Below, piece by piece: positions 41,559 to 49,982 of a stretch of 64,000 nucleotides of DNA (position 1 is its first letter; each line of letters begins with the position of its first letter). Under the pieces are notes generated by a model, which made no database searches, was not told the origin of the DNA, and was given only the letters and a program-made list of their open reading frames with translations. Position numbers and translations under genes: made by a program. Source of the stretch: Desulfuromonadales bacterium (lineage in GTDB: Bacteria > Desulfobacterota > Desulfuromonadia > Desulfuromonadales > Geopsychrobacteraceae). The stretch covers positions 53,780-117,779 of the forward strand of contig JAHYIY010000007.1 in assembly GCA_019429255.1 (NCBI GenBank), written 5' to 3'.

Positions 41559-43097
41559 ATGATGAATGCAGCGATGATGATTGCGCCGACCCCGCAAGCG
41601 GGCAATATCCAGTCCGCTGGAAAAGCGGCAGCAGGGCAGGGGCAGCTTTTTGGTCAGACCATGGCGCAACAGGCGCAGCAGCTGGTTTATCAGACTGCAA
41701 AGCAGGACCAGGCCGGTCAGTCAGGACTGTCGGGCAGGGGTGTTTTGCTGAATAATTTTTCCGAACGGTTGGGAAAAGAAGCCAGTGAACTCTTTGCCTT
41801 GCAACCGCAACAGCGGGATCTGCCGGAGCAACTTGAGCAGCTTGATATGCAATTGCTCGACGGTTTGGCGCTGCTGCTTGAGCAAGGGATGGTTCCGAAC
41901 TCAATGGATCACGCGCAACTGCAACAACTGGTCGATCTGGTTGAAGAGGTTTTGCCCGGGAGGCAGTTTCACAATCAGGTGGTGGTGGCAGAACAGAACA
42001 GTGAGCAAAAGTTGCTGTCCGAACAGCAGGATTTGGCCCTGGAACAGAAGGTGGAAGAGCTGATCGCCTGGTTTAGTCAATATCAGCAGCAGGTCCGGAA
42101 TCACCCCGGCAAGGGGATTGTTGGCCCATTACCACCCGGACAACTGGTTGCCGCGCACAAACTCGAGCAGGTGCGTGAGCGTCTGACACAACTGCGCGCC
42201 ACCCTGGCAGAAGCCGGCAACAACGCCGAACCAGTTAACGCCGGATGGGAAGCCAAAGGGCACCACGCTGCTGCTCGCGGTAATGAAATGGCAGACCGCA
42301 TGGAATCATCAGATTCCCCCCTCGAAGCACGCTTCATTGAACTGCTTAAGCTGCGTCAGCCCCAAGCGGGCCAGCCCCAGGTGACAGAAAATGGTCGCCA
42401 GGTGCAACAGGCACAACAGATATCGACCAATCAACCACCAGCAGAAGACTCTGTTGAGGCGATTTTCGCTAAAGTCGTTGAAAAGGGCACCCCCCAGGTT
42501 GCTTTGGCGCAGGCCGCCATGAAGGCCAAACAAGGAGCTGAGGGGATAGCGCAACAGCATAACCAGCTGCACGCCCATCCTTCACCGGCAGTAAGCGCGG
42601 CGCAGAGTATCAGGGCACCAGCACCGGTTGCCGCGCCCTTTGCCGCTAGTCACCAGGTTATTGATGGTCAGATTTTTGACCAGGTGGTAACCCATTTGTC
42701 CGGCAGCCATAAGGGTGACATGGGACGTATGGTTCTGCGTCTGTATCCGGCCGAACTGGGGGCCCTGCGCATCGAGTTAATGGTTGAAGGTGATCGCGTC
42801 CGTGCTAATCTGCATGCCCAGACCCAGCAGGTACAGGAAGTGCTCGAGCGCAATCTTGGCCAATTACGCAACGCCCTGGCCGAACAAGGGTTAAAGATCG
42901 ATCATTTCCAGGTCAGCAGCGATGCGCGTCAGAATCAGCATCAGGGACTGGCCGAAGATCTGGCCCATCGGCGCCGTCAGGCTGAGAAATCAGCCTGGAC
43001 CCAGCGTGAGAAAGAGAATCCATTACAAGAAGATCAAGCCATCCCTCTGGCTCATCTGATCCGCAATGGTGGCAGAGGAATCAGCCTCCATGTTTAA
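41559..43097 (+). CDS. fliK: flagellar hook-length control protein FliK
   Basis: The 512-residue protein is a Gln- and Ala-rich, low-complexity molecular ruler up to about residue 380. The conserved C-terminal Flg_hook domain follows: GRMVLRLYPAELGALRIELM and LRNALAEQGLKIDHFQVSS. It measures hook length and switches export specificity. AAGGAGGTGAAA precedes two adjacent ATGs (41559 and 41562). flgD follows 39 bases later. Confidence 0.93.
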   Translation: MMNAAMMIAPTPQAGNIQSAGKAAAGQGQLFGQTMAQQAQQLVYQTAKQDQAGQSGLSGRGVLLNNFSERLGKEASELFALQPQQRDLPEQLEQLDMQLLDGLALLLEQGMVPNSMDHAQLQQLVDLVEEVLPGRQFHNQVVVAEQNSEQKLLSEQQDLALEQKVEELIAWFSQYQQQVRNHPGKGIVGPLPPGQLVAAHKLEQVRERLTQLRATLAEAGNNAEPVNAGWEAKGHHAAARGNEMADRMESSDSPLEARFIELLKLRQPQAGQPQVTENGRQVQQAQQISTNQPPAEDSVEAIFAKVVEKGTPQVALAQAAMKAKQGAEGIAQQHNQLHAHPSPAVSAAQSIRAPAPVAAPFAASHQVIDGQIFDQVVTHLSGSHKGDMGRMVLRLYPAELGALRIELMVEGDRVRANLHAQTQQVQEVLERNLGQLRNALAEQGLKIDHFQVSSDARQNQHQGLAEDLAHRRRQAEKSAWTQREKENPLQEDQAIPLAHLIRNGGRGISLHV

Positions 43098-43136
43098 CCC
43101 GCTGCTCAACCCCGATTTTTTGGAGGTCATCAGATT

Positions 43137-43799
43137 ATGACAACAATCAGTTCAGCCATCGCATCACAGCCTCCGCCCCTGACCAACATGGGGGATCGTG
43201 ATGTGTCCATGGGCAAGGAGGATTTTCTCAAGCTTCTGGTTGCCCAATTACAGCACCAGGATCCGTTAAATCCAGCGGATCCGACGGAATTTACCTCCCA
43301 GTTGGCGCAGTTTGGTCAACTCGAACAGCTGACTAATGTCAACAAAAGCCTCGAACAGCTCGGGCGTATGAGCGGTGAGATGGAAAAAATGTCAGCACTG
43401 AGCCTGATCGGTCAAGACGTCGTCGCGGAAGGGTCAGCATTCCATTTTAATGGCGAATCAATGCAACTTGGTTACCAGCTGGATACGCCGGCAGATAAGG
43501 TGACCCTCTACGTGCAGAATCAGAGCGGGGGCACCCTGACCACCATTAGTGCCCGTGAAACCGGCTCGGGACAGTATTTTGTCGATTGGGATGGTTATAG
43601 CGACGCCGGCATGCCGTTGGTTCCCGGTGATTATTCCCTAATCGTTCACGCCATTGATACCGATGAGAAGATCATCGACAGCAGGAGCCTGATCAAGGGA
43701 CGGGTGGAATCGGTCGATTTAAGCGGCAGCGCCATTCAACTGGACACCAGCAGCGGCACCTTTGCGCTGGGGCGGATTGCCAAGGCCGGAGGCAGCTGA
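43137..43799 (+). CDS. flgD: flagellar hook assembly protein FlgD (hook cap)
   Basis: The 220-residue protein caps the growing hook. Seen: MGKEDFLKLLVAQLQHQDPL (about residue 25-44) and the segment DPTEFTSQLAQFGQLEQL, strictly typical of FlgD, then a Tudor/FnIII-like C-terminal half (FVDWDGYSDAGMPLVPGDYS). GGAGG precedes the start; the stop overlaps the next start by one base. Confidence 0.96.
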   Translation: MTTISSAIASQPPPLTNMGDRDVSMGKEDFLKLLVAQLQHQDPLNPADPTEFTSQLAQFGQLEQLTNVNKSLEQLGRMSGEMEKMSALSLIGQDVVAEGSAFHFNGESMQLGYQLDTPADKVTLYVQNQSGGTLTTISARETGSGQYFVDWDGYSDAGMPLVPGDYSLIVHAIDTDEKIIDSRSLIKGRVESVDLSGSAIQLDTSSGTFALGRIAKAGGS

Positions 43800-44182
43800 T
43801 GACCGATGCCATCAATATCTTTCCGCAACCGGTTTTTCCGGGTGGACAATCGGTAGGCAAACGACCGGACCGCGTGCCGGCGAGCGGAGCCAACTTTGAT
43901 GCTCTGTTGCGTGACAAAATGGCGCCGGAAAGCATCAAGTTTTCGCGTCATGCCACCGAGCGTATGCAAAGTCGCGGCATTGCTTTTAACCCTCAGCAGT
44001 TGCAACGACTGGAATCAGCGATCGAGCAGATCAACATCAAGGGAGGACGCGAGTCCCTGGTGATGCTCGATGATACCGCCCTGGTAGTCAGTGTTAAAAA
44101 CGACACCGTAGTGACGGTCGTGAGTAAGGATCAATTGAAAAACAACGTATTTACCAATATCGACAGTGCTATTATCGCCTAA
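43799..44182 (+). CDS. flagellar operon protein, TIGR02530 family
   Basis: The 127-residue protein belongs to a small family found almost only between flgD and flgE in flagellar operons. It has the core IKFSRHATERMQSRGIAF (about 46-63), QLQRLESAIEQINIKGGRES and a C-terminal VSVKNDTVVTVVSKDQL. The function is unproven; its place suggests a hook-assembly factor. It is translationally coupled to flgD. Confidence 0.88.
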   Translation: MTDAINIFPQPVFPGGQSVGKRPDRVPASGANFDALLRDKMAPESIKFSRHATERMQSRGIAFNPQQLQRLESAIEQINIKGGRESLVMLDDTALVVSVKNDTVVTVVSKDQLKNNVFTNIDSAIIA

Positions 44183-44189
44183 ACCTGCC

Positions 44190-44243
44190 GAACCGGTCCT
44201 CATTTGAGGAGGTTCGCAAGCCGCCGACCGACGGACGCGGCTT
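44190..44243 (+). repeat. two hairpins in the gap before flgE
   Basis: GAACC/GGTTC with inner TCCTC/GAGGA (44190-44215) and AAGCCG/CGGCTT (44218-44243) form two hairpins in tandem in front of flgE. There is no T-run. They could stabilise or process the flgE message, which needs high expression. Confidence 0.5.
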
Positions 44244-44264
44244 ACGACAAAAAGGAGTAAGACA

Positions 44265-45596
44265 ATGGGAGTATCGAGTTCTCTTTATAGTGGTGTCAGT
44301 GGTCTCAACGCCAACGCCAACGCCATGAGCGTTATTGGTAACAATATCGCCAACGCCAATACCATCGGCTTCAAATCGAGCCGCACCCTTTTCGGTGACC
44401 TGCTCTCCAGCCAGATTTCCGGTTCCGGAGGGGCTTCCCAGGTTGGTCGCGGGGTCGGACTGTCTATCGTCGACAATATTTTCAGTCAGGGCACCTTTGA
44501 AAACACCGAAACCAATACCGATCTGGCTATTGAAGGTGCCGGCTTTTTTATTGTCAATGATCCAACCACCGGCAATGCCGGCAATTATTACACCCGTGCC
44601 GGTGCCTTCCGTTTCGATGCGGGTGGATTTCTGGTCAATCCCGACAAATTCAACGTCATGGGGTACAACCTTGATGCCAACGGCAACGCCGTCGGTGATT
44701 TGACCCCGATCTGGGTCAATACCACTTCCTTCACCCAGGCCGGCCCGACCGGCAACGTTAATCTCAATACCAACCTGAACTCTGATGCGCCGGTGATCAC
44801 CGCAGGATTTGATCTCCTTGATCCCTCCGGCACATCCAACTATGCCACTTCAATTCAGGTATTTGACAGTCTCGGCAGTACCCATCTGATGACCACCTAT
44901 TTCACCAAAACAGCCGATCAGCAGTGGCAGTGGAATGCCGTAGTTGACGGCGGCGAGCTTGCCGGTGGAACTTCCGGTGTTCTTTCAATTGTGGGTAGCG
45001 GAACGCTGGAATTCGACAGCAGTGGTAATCTTATCCTCATCAATGGGAACGATCTCTATACTGTATCTGGTGATACAAGCAGTGATCCGGTGTTTCCCAG
45101 ACCGACTGCCATGACGACTGCCGGTGCCCTGCAATGGAACAACGGCGCAGTTCAGACTCAGCAGATTGCTGTAGATATGCAAACCACCCAATATGCCAGC
45201 CCTTCGATGGTGGTGTCGCAGGAGCAGGATGGTTATGGCGCCGGTACTCTGGTGAAACTGAGCATCGATGCGGAAGGCTATGTTATCGGTAACTTTTCCA
45301 ATGGCGCACCGCGTAAACTGATGCAGATGGCGCTGGCGAAATTTACCAACCCCAATGCGCTGGATAAAATCGGTAACAATATGTACTCTCAGAGCACCTC
45401 GTCGGGTGTGCCGGTTGTCGGCACCGTTGGTTCCGGGGTCGGTAATATCTTTACCAACGCGCTGGAGTTGTCCAACGTCGATCTGGCCTCCGAGTTTGTC
45501 AAGATGATCACCACCCAGCGTGGTTTCTCGGCTAACTCTAAAACCATCACCACCACTGATGAAATGCTGGCGGAAGTCATTAACCTGAAGCGCTAA
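44265..45596 (+). CDS. flgE: flagellar hook protein FlgE
   Basis: The 443-residue hook subunit has the axial-family ends: N-terminal SLYSGVSGLNANANAMSVIG with NNIANANTIGFKSSRTLF, and C-terminal ELSNVDLASEFVKMITTQRG with the NSKTITTTDEML helix. The middle is variable. AAAAAGGAG lies upstream of the start. A strong terminator after the stop marks the end of the first flagellar unit. Confidence 0.97.
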   Translation: MGVSSSLYSGVSGLNANANAMSVIGNNIANANTIGFKSSRTLFGDLLSSQISGSGGASQVGRGVGLSIVDNIFSQGTFENTETNTDLAIEGAGFFIVNDPTTGNAGNYYTRAGAFRFDAGGFLVNPDKFNVMGYNLDANGNAVGDLTPIWVNTTSFTQAGPTGNVNLNTNLNSDAPVITAGFDLLDPSGTSNYATSIQVFDSLGSTHLMTTYFTKTADQQWQWNAVVDGGELAGGTSGVLSIVGSGTLEFDSSGNLILINGNDLYTVSGDTSSDPVFPRPTAMTTAGALQWNNGAVQTQQIAVDMQTTQYASPSMVVSQEQDGYGAGTLVKLSIDAEGYVIGNFSNGAPRKLMQMALAKFTNPNALDKIGNNMYSQSTSSGVPVVGTVGSGVGNIFTNALELSNVDLASEFVKMITTQRGFSANSKTITTTDEMLAEVINLKR

Positions 45597-45626
45597 GCTT
45601 ACCAGTCAAAATTCTGACTTAGAGCG

Positions 45627-45670
45627 AAGGTGCCACCGGGACAGATTCCGGCGGCACCTTTTTTATTTTT
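45627..45670 (+). terminator. intrinsic terminator after flgE
   Basis: AAGGTGCCACCGG (45627-45639) pairs with CCGGCGGCACCTT (45648-45660) with one mismatch. T-rich sequence follows. It separates the flgB-flgE block from the motA block. Confidence 0.95.
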
Positions 45671-45743
45671 TACGGTGGCGCATGCGTTCTTTAACTTACT
45701 GAAAACACTAGGCTGTAAATCATCCAGGGATTTTCATTCATAC

Positions 45744-45760
45744 TGGCATGATACCTGCTT
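45744..45760 (+). promoter_or_regulatory. candidate sigma-54 promoter for motAB
   Basis: TGGCAT, five bases, CTGCTT: the GG and GC are correctly 12 bases apart, with one mismatch per box. It lies in the 190 bases between the flgE terminator and motA, 102 bases before the motA start, so it is well placed to begin a new unit. Confidence 0.5.
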
Positions 45761-45861
45761 TAGTGAACAGCTGATCGGTGTTATTTGTTGAAATTGATAG
45801 ATCGTTCGTCGTTTCATTGACCTCGTCGATCTTTTGCGACCACGCCACTTAGAGGACACCT

Positions 45862-46626
45862 ATGGATCTGGCAACAATTGTCGGCCTGATTGCCGCTTTC
45901 GGCCTGATGCTCTCCGCTATTATGCAGGGCAGTTCTCTGTTGATTTTTATCGACATTGCTGCCCTGACGATCGTCGTCGGTGGAACCTTGGGCACCGTCC
46001 TGGTTCACTTTCCCTTTGGCGATATTCTGGGGGCTGTCAAAGTGGCTAGCAAAGCCTTCATGCACAAATCCCACTCGCCGGTTGATACCATCTCGCGGTT
46101 GATCACCTACGCTGGTAAGGCACGTAAGGAGGGGATTTTGTCGTTACAGTCGGTCATGAATGATATTGACGACGAGTTTTTTCTTAAAGGGCTGCAAATG
46201 GCAGTTGACGGTCAGGAACCGGAGGCTCTGAAGGAAATGCTCGAACGCGAAATCGAATACGTCATGGAGCGCCATGACAAGGGGGCGGAAATTTTTTCCA
46301 CCTTTGCTGCTTATTCACCAGCCATGGGGATGATCGGCACCCTGATCGGTCTGGTGCAAATGCTACAGACCATGGATGATCCTTCCACCATCGGCCCGGC
46401 CATGGCTTTAGCCCTTTTGACCACTTTTTACGGGGCGGTTATTGCCAATATTATTGCCAACCCGATCGCCGGCAAACTGAAACTCAGATCGACCAGTGAA
46501 GTTCTCAATAAAACGCTGGTAACCGAAGGGATGAAAGCAATCCTCGAAGGGGAAAATCCACGCCTGATGGAACAGCGCCTGCACGCTTTTGTTGCGCCCA
46601 AAGAGCGACAGAGCAACTTCGGTTAA
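45862..46626 (+). CDS. motA: flagellar motor stator protein MotA
   Basis: The 254-residue protein has four membrane helices (two at the N-terminus, two at about 150-200), a large cytoplasmic loop with the charged residues that face FliG, and the segment MGMIGTLIGLVQMLQTMDDP. With MotB it forms the ion channel of the stator. GAGGACACCT precedes the start. motB follows within about 12 bases. Confidence 0.96.
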   Translation: MDLATIVGLIAAFGLMLSAIMQGSSLLIFIDIAALTIVVGGTLGTVLVHFPFGDILGAVKVASKAFMHKSHSPVDTISRLITYAGKARKEGILSLQSVMNDIDDEFFLKGLQMAVDGQEPEALKEMLEREIEYVMERHDKGAEIFSTFAAYSPAMGMIGTLIGLVQMLQTMDDPSTIGPAMALALLTTFYGAVIANIIANPIAGKLKLRSTSEVLNKTLVTEGMKAILEGENPRLMEQRLHAFVAPKERQSNFG

Positions 46627-46638
46627 GCGGGGGTGACG

Positions 46639-47376
46639 ATGGCAAAAAAACCGAAAAAACCGATGGCCGGAGCGCCCCTGTGGATGGTCTCATTCAGCGA
46701 CATGATGACCCTGCTGTTGACTTTTTTTGTGCTGTTGTTGTCTATGGCGAGCCTTGACCAGGTGCGTTTTCAACGAGCTGCTGAATCTTTGTCGGGTGCC
46801 TTTGGCCCTGGAGTACTGGCCAGCAGTACCCGTACAGAGGTTGCGCCACCGCAGGTAGTTTCTCACGTACCTATCGATGATGATTTTAACGCCCAGGTTT
46901 ACCGGCGCCTGCGCACCCAGTTGCGCGACCTCAAGCTCGATCGGCAGATTGAGCTGGTCAAGGATCGTGGTGCCGTGGTGCTGCGTGTCGACGAGGCGAT
47001 TCTCTTTAGATTCGGACAGTCGATTCTGAACCCGGATGCTGACCCGGTGTTGCGCAAAGTAGCCGAGCTGGTGCGCCCCTTGCCCCTAAACGTAAAGATC
47101 GAGGGGCACACTGATGACATTGGTGATGACATGTATAACTGGGAGCTTTCCGTGGCTCGCGCCGTGTCAGTCTTACGTTTTTTAGCCGGTGATCACTTGT
47201 TGCCCTTAACACGTATCTCGGCTACCGGCTATGGATCCCATCGTCCGCTGTTTCCCAATCTCAGTGAACGTGAGCGCGCCTTGAATCGGCGTGTCGAATT
47301 TGTCCTGGAAAGCCAGGGGGATCCGCAGCAGGAGTTGCCTTATCTGATTGATGCACGGGACCAGGCACCTTTTTAA
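46639..47376 (+). CDS. motB: flagellar motor stator protein MotB
   Basis: The 245-residue protein has one membrane helix. The conserved ion-binding aspartate is in VSFSDMMTLLLTFFVLLLSM (near residue 20). A C-terminal OmpA-like peptidoglycan-binding domain has IEGHTDDIGDDMYNWELSVA with ERALNRRVEF. The ATG at 46639 is preferred; a GTG six bases earlier is possible. The stop is nine bases before MITE A5. Confidence 0.95.
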   Translation: MAKKPKKPMAGAPLWMVSFSDMMTLLLTFFVLLLSMASLDQVRFQRAAESLSGAFGPGVLASSTRTEVAPPQVVSHVPIDDDFNAQVYRRLRTQLRDLKLDRQIELVKDRGAVVLRVDEAILFRFGQSILNPDADPVLRKVAELVRPLPLNVKIEGHTDDIGDDMYNWELSVARAVSVLRFLAGDHLLPLTRISATGYGSHRPLFPNLSERERALNRRVEFVLESQGDPQQELPYLIDARDQAPF

Positions 47377-47385
47377 AGAAACAGG

Positions 47386-47556
47386 GTAATTATTAAGCAA
47401 CCTATACGGCAGTGTGGGCCTGCAGTTGAGAGTAGCTGAAGGCAACTCCTATACCGTCATTCCGGCGTGTTTTTGGCCGCAATCCAGCTTTTATTTCCGG
47501 ATTCACGACAAAAGCACTCGGGGATGACAACATGTGCCGGCCTGCTGAATAGTTAC
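47386..47556. mobile_element. 171-bp IS66-type MITE with different cargo (copy A5)
   Basis: The ends GTAATTATTAAGC (47386-47398) and GCTGAATAGTTAC (47544-47556) are inverted; the right one is identical to that of A1. The flanks GAAACAGG (47378-47385) and GAAACAGA (47557-47564) match in seven of eight bases. The interior does not match A1-A3; it contains CCGTCATTCC and CGGGGATGAC near-inverted arms, like a common REP-type palindrome. It lies between motB and fliL. Confidence 0.75.
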
Positions 47557-47615
47557 GAAACAGAAAACTGAAGTTTTTTCAGGCTATCAAAATGTGATCG
47601 GGGAAGGATAAATCA

Positions 47616-48110
47616 ATGGCCAAAGAACCGGAAAAAAAAACCGATGAAGGCGGCGGCACCAAAAACAAACTGATCATTATTATCGCCGCCATTGTTGTTC
47701 TGTTGATTGGTGCGGGGATCGGAACCTTTTTTTTCATGAATAGCGGGGGCGATAAACCATTGACTCCGGAACAGGAACAGGCTTTGCTGGAACGTCGCGC
47801 CAAAGAGATTGGGCCGATGGTTAACCTCGAGAGCTTTATCGTCAATATCCTCGACGAGGGGGAGGTGCGTTACCTCAAAGCAGCTATCACCCTCGAAGCC
47901 GATAGTGCCGAGGTTGCCGCCGAACTGAATCAGCGCATGCCACAGATCAAAGATGCGATTCTCATGCTGATCGGCAACAAAACTTTCGCTGATCTCAGTG
48001 ATCTACAGGGCCGCCTGCAATTACGGGCGGAATTGCTCAACCGGATCAACAGCCTGTTGCTTAACGGCAAGGTCAAGCGCATCTATTTTACTGATTTTGT
48101 CGTTCAGTAA
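47616..48110 (+). CDS. fliL: flagellar basal-body-associated protein FliL
   Basis: The 164-residue protein has one N-terminal membrane helix (about residues 20-42) and a periplasmic stomatin-like FliL domain (MVNLESFIVNILDEGEVRYL near 68-87, ending INSLLLNGKVKRIYFTDFVV). FliL stabilises stators around the motor. It is isolated by two repeats: MITE A5 upstream and repeat B2 downstream. Confidence 0.94.
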   Translation: MAKEPEKKTDEGGGTKNKLIIIIAAIVVLLIGAGIGTFFFMNSGGDKPLTPEQEQALLERRAKEIGPMVNLESFIVNILDEGEVRYLKAAITLEADSAEVAAELNQRMPQIKDAILMLIGNKTFADLSDLQGRLQLRAELLNRINSLLLNGKVKRIYFTDFVVQ

Positions 48111-48114
48111 CGGA

Positions 48115-48276
48115 TAATGCTTTCACCAAAAGCATCAAAGTGGATGGATAAGCACAAAGCGTCAAAGGCAAGGCGCGCAAACAGTGAGCATTGGGGCGTA
48201 CTTAAGAACGTCGAAGCGGTGGAAGCGGTGGAATAAGCGCAGCACGCGGCAGTTGGTTAGTTTGTGCGACGCCATT
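48115..48276. repeat. dispersed repeat family B, copy 2 (inverted)
   Basis: Read on the minus strand, this block starts AATGGCGTCGCACAAACTAA and runs collinear with copy 1 at 19295-19450, including the TCGACGT/AAGTACGC centre and the terminal TGATGCTTTT hairpin. It starts four bases after the fliL stop and ends 11 bases before the fliM start, so it fills the whole gap. Confidence 0.75.
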
Positions 48277-48287
48277 AAGGAACTGGT

Positions 48288-49289
48288 GTGGAAAAGATAC
48301 TCAGTAAAGAAGAAATTGCCGATCTCCTCTCTGCGGTTCACCGTGGCCAGGTTGATATTGAAACGGCCGCTGAAGATGCAGGCCAGCCTGCTGCTAACAG
48401 GTCGGTAGTGAACTGTAATCTGTTCCGTAGCAGTGGCACCGAAGGGTGGCGGCTGCGCAATTTTGATCTGATCCTCGACGGCTTTGCCCGCAATTACGCC
48501 ATGTCCCTATCAGCCCGTTTCCAGCGTGCCGCTCATATCAAACTCGAGGCGCTGGAATCCATGTCCTTTGATACCCTGCTACAACGCTTGTCCGGCCGTG
48601 GCGCTATCGGGGTTTTGCAACTTGAGCCGCTAACCGGAGGTGGGCTGCTGATCTTTGATGAACAGCTGGCCTTCTCCCTGATGGAAATGGTGCTTGGTGG
48701 CAATTCCCAAGGACAGGCGCTGATCCCGGAGCGTCCGTTAAGCGCTATCGAATTGAATGTTCTGCGCGATGTGATCGTTTCCGCCTGTCCGGAGCTGAAC
48801 AAAGGGTTTGGACAGATCGAAGCAATCAAAACGGAACTGGTTGAGGTGGTCAGTAACCTGCGGCTGTTAAATTTTGTTGATCCGGAAGTTGGCGTGTCGG
48901 TTTCTCAGTTCAAGGTCGTCATCGAAAATTTAGAGGGACATATTACCCTGGTCATTCCTCATCTGACCCTTGAGCCGCTGCAGAAAAAACAGAAATTAAG
49001 AGCGGTGCCCGCCAGTTCATTGCAGAGTACGCGCTGGCAGAAACTGGTCTGTGATGAGCTCAACAACATGGAGGTCGAGGTACAGGTCAGGCTCGCGTCC
49101 TTATCCCTACGAGTGCGGGATATTCTCAATTTCCAGGTCGGGGATGTGATCGATCTGGGAATTAAACCGGAAGCTCCGGTCAAGATATCGATAGAAGAAC
49201 GCTCCAAGTTTTTAGGAATGGTGGGTGTTCAAGGAAACAAAAAAGCGGTTCGCATTTCGGGACGTATTCCCGGTGGAGGAAAACAATGA
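48288..49289 (+). CDS. fliM: flagellar motor switch protein FliM
   Basis: The 333-residue switch protein binds CheY-P and FliG. It starts EKILSKEEIADLLSAVHRGQ after a GTG start codon, followed by the central CheC-like domain and a C-terminal surface-presentation (SpoA) domain with LSLRVRDILNFQVGDVIDLG. The GTG at 48288 has AAGGA about six bases upstream, next to repeat B2. It overlaps fliN by four bases. Confidence 0.96.
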   Translation: MEKILSKEEIADLLSAVHRGQVDIETAAEDAGQPAANRSVVNCNLFRSSGTEGWRLRNFDLILDGFARNYAMSLSARFQRAAHIKLEALESMSFDTLLQRLSGRGAIGVLQLEPLTGGGLLIFDEQLAFSLMEMVLGGNSQGQALIPERPLSAIELNVLRDVIVSACPELNKGFGQIEAIKTELVEVVSNLRLLNFVDPEVGVSVSQFKVVIENLEGHITLVIPHLTLEPLQKKQKLRAVPASSLQSTRWQKLVCDELNNMEVEVQVRLASLSLRVRDILNFQVGDVIDLGIKPEAPVKISIEERSKFLGMVGVQGNKKAVRISGRIPGGGKQ

Positions 49290-49600
49290 GCACTGATGGT
49301 AATCAAGTACAAAAAGCACCTGCGCCCAGCTCGATGAAAGATCGGGGAATTGATCTGCTCCTTGATATCCCGCTGGAAGTTGCCGTTGAGGTTGGCCGTT
49401 CGCGCATCCTGGTACGTGATTTGTTGCAATTGCAGGAAGGTTCCATGATCGAGCTGGACAAACTTGCCGGAGAGCCTCTCGACCTGTATGTCAATTCGCG
49501 GCTTATCGCTCGCGGTGAGGCGGTGGTGGTCAATGAAAAGTTCGGTTTGCGCCTGACCGATGTTGTCAGCCCGTCCGAGCGCATTGAGAATCTGGGGTAA
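49286..49600 (+). CDS. fliN: flagellar motor switch protein FliN
   Basis: The 104-residue protein is a SpoA-domain C-ring subunit: LLLDIPLEVAVEVGRSRILV, LLQLQEGSMIELDKLAGEPL and NEKFGLRLTDVV are typical. GGAGG precedes the start, which overlaps the fliM stop. fliO follows four bases after the stop. Confidence 0.96.
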   Translation: MSTDGNQVQKAPAPSSMKDRGIDLLLDIPLEVAVEVGRSRILVRDLLQLQEGSMIELDKLAGEPLDLYVNSRLIARGEAVVVNEKFGLRLTDVVSPSERIENLG

Positions 49601-49604
49601 GTCG

Positions 49605-49982
49605 ATGCCTGCAGCTATTGCGCTGATGATTCTGCTCGTTCCGGTCACGGTGTTAGCTGAGACCGCCGCAAAGGAACCGAGCCTGTTCGCCGCCGGCCTG
49701 AAAATGCTCGCCGCTCTCGGGGTTGTTGTCGGTTTATTGCTGTTGTTTTATGCTGCCAGTCGCCGCGGTTTTGGTTTTTTGCCACAGAATAAAAGCGAAA
49801 TTATCCAGATTCTCGAGACACGACCTTTAGGTGGGCGAAAATTTCTCTGTGTGGTGAAAGTCCGTGACGAGGAAATTCTCCTGGGGATGACCCATGATCG
49901 GATCGAACACCTCGGACGCTTGGGACCGGTAAAAAAAGGATTCAGTGACAGTTTGAATGCTGCACAGGAGAAGCAGCCATGA
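49605..49982 (+). CDS. fliO: flagellar biosynthesis protein FliO
   Basis: The 125-residue protein has a signal-like N-terminal helix, a second membrane helix (about 33-55) and a cytoplasmic FliO domain with EIIQILETRPLGGRKFLCVV. FliO helps assemble FliP in the export gate. The ATG at 49605 is chosen because it removes 15 residues that would overlap fliN. It overlaps fliP by four bases. Confidence 0.88.
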   Translation: MPAAIALMILLVPVTVLAETAAKEPSLFAAGLKMLAALGVVVGLLLLFYAASRRGFGFLPQNKSEIIQILETRPLGGRKFLCVVKVRDEEILLGMTHDRIEHLGRLGPVKKGFSDSLNAAQEKQP

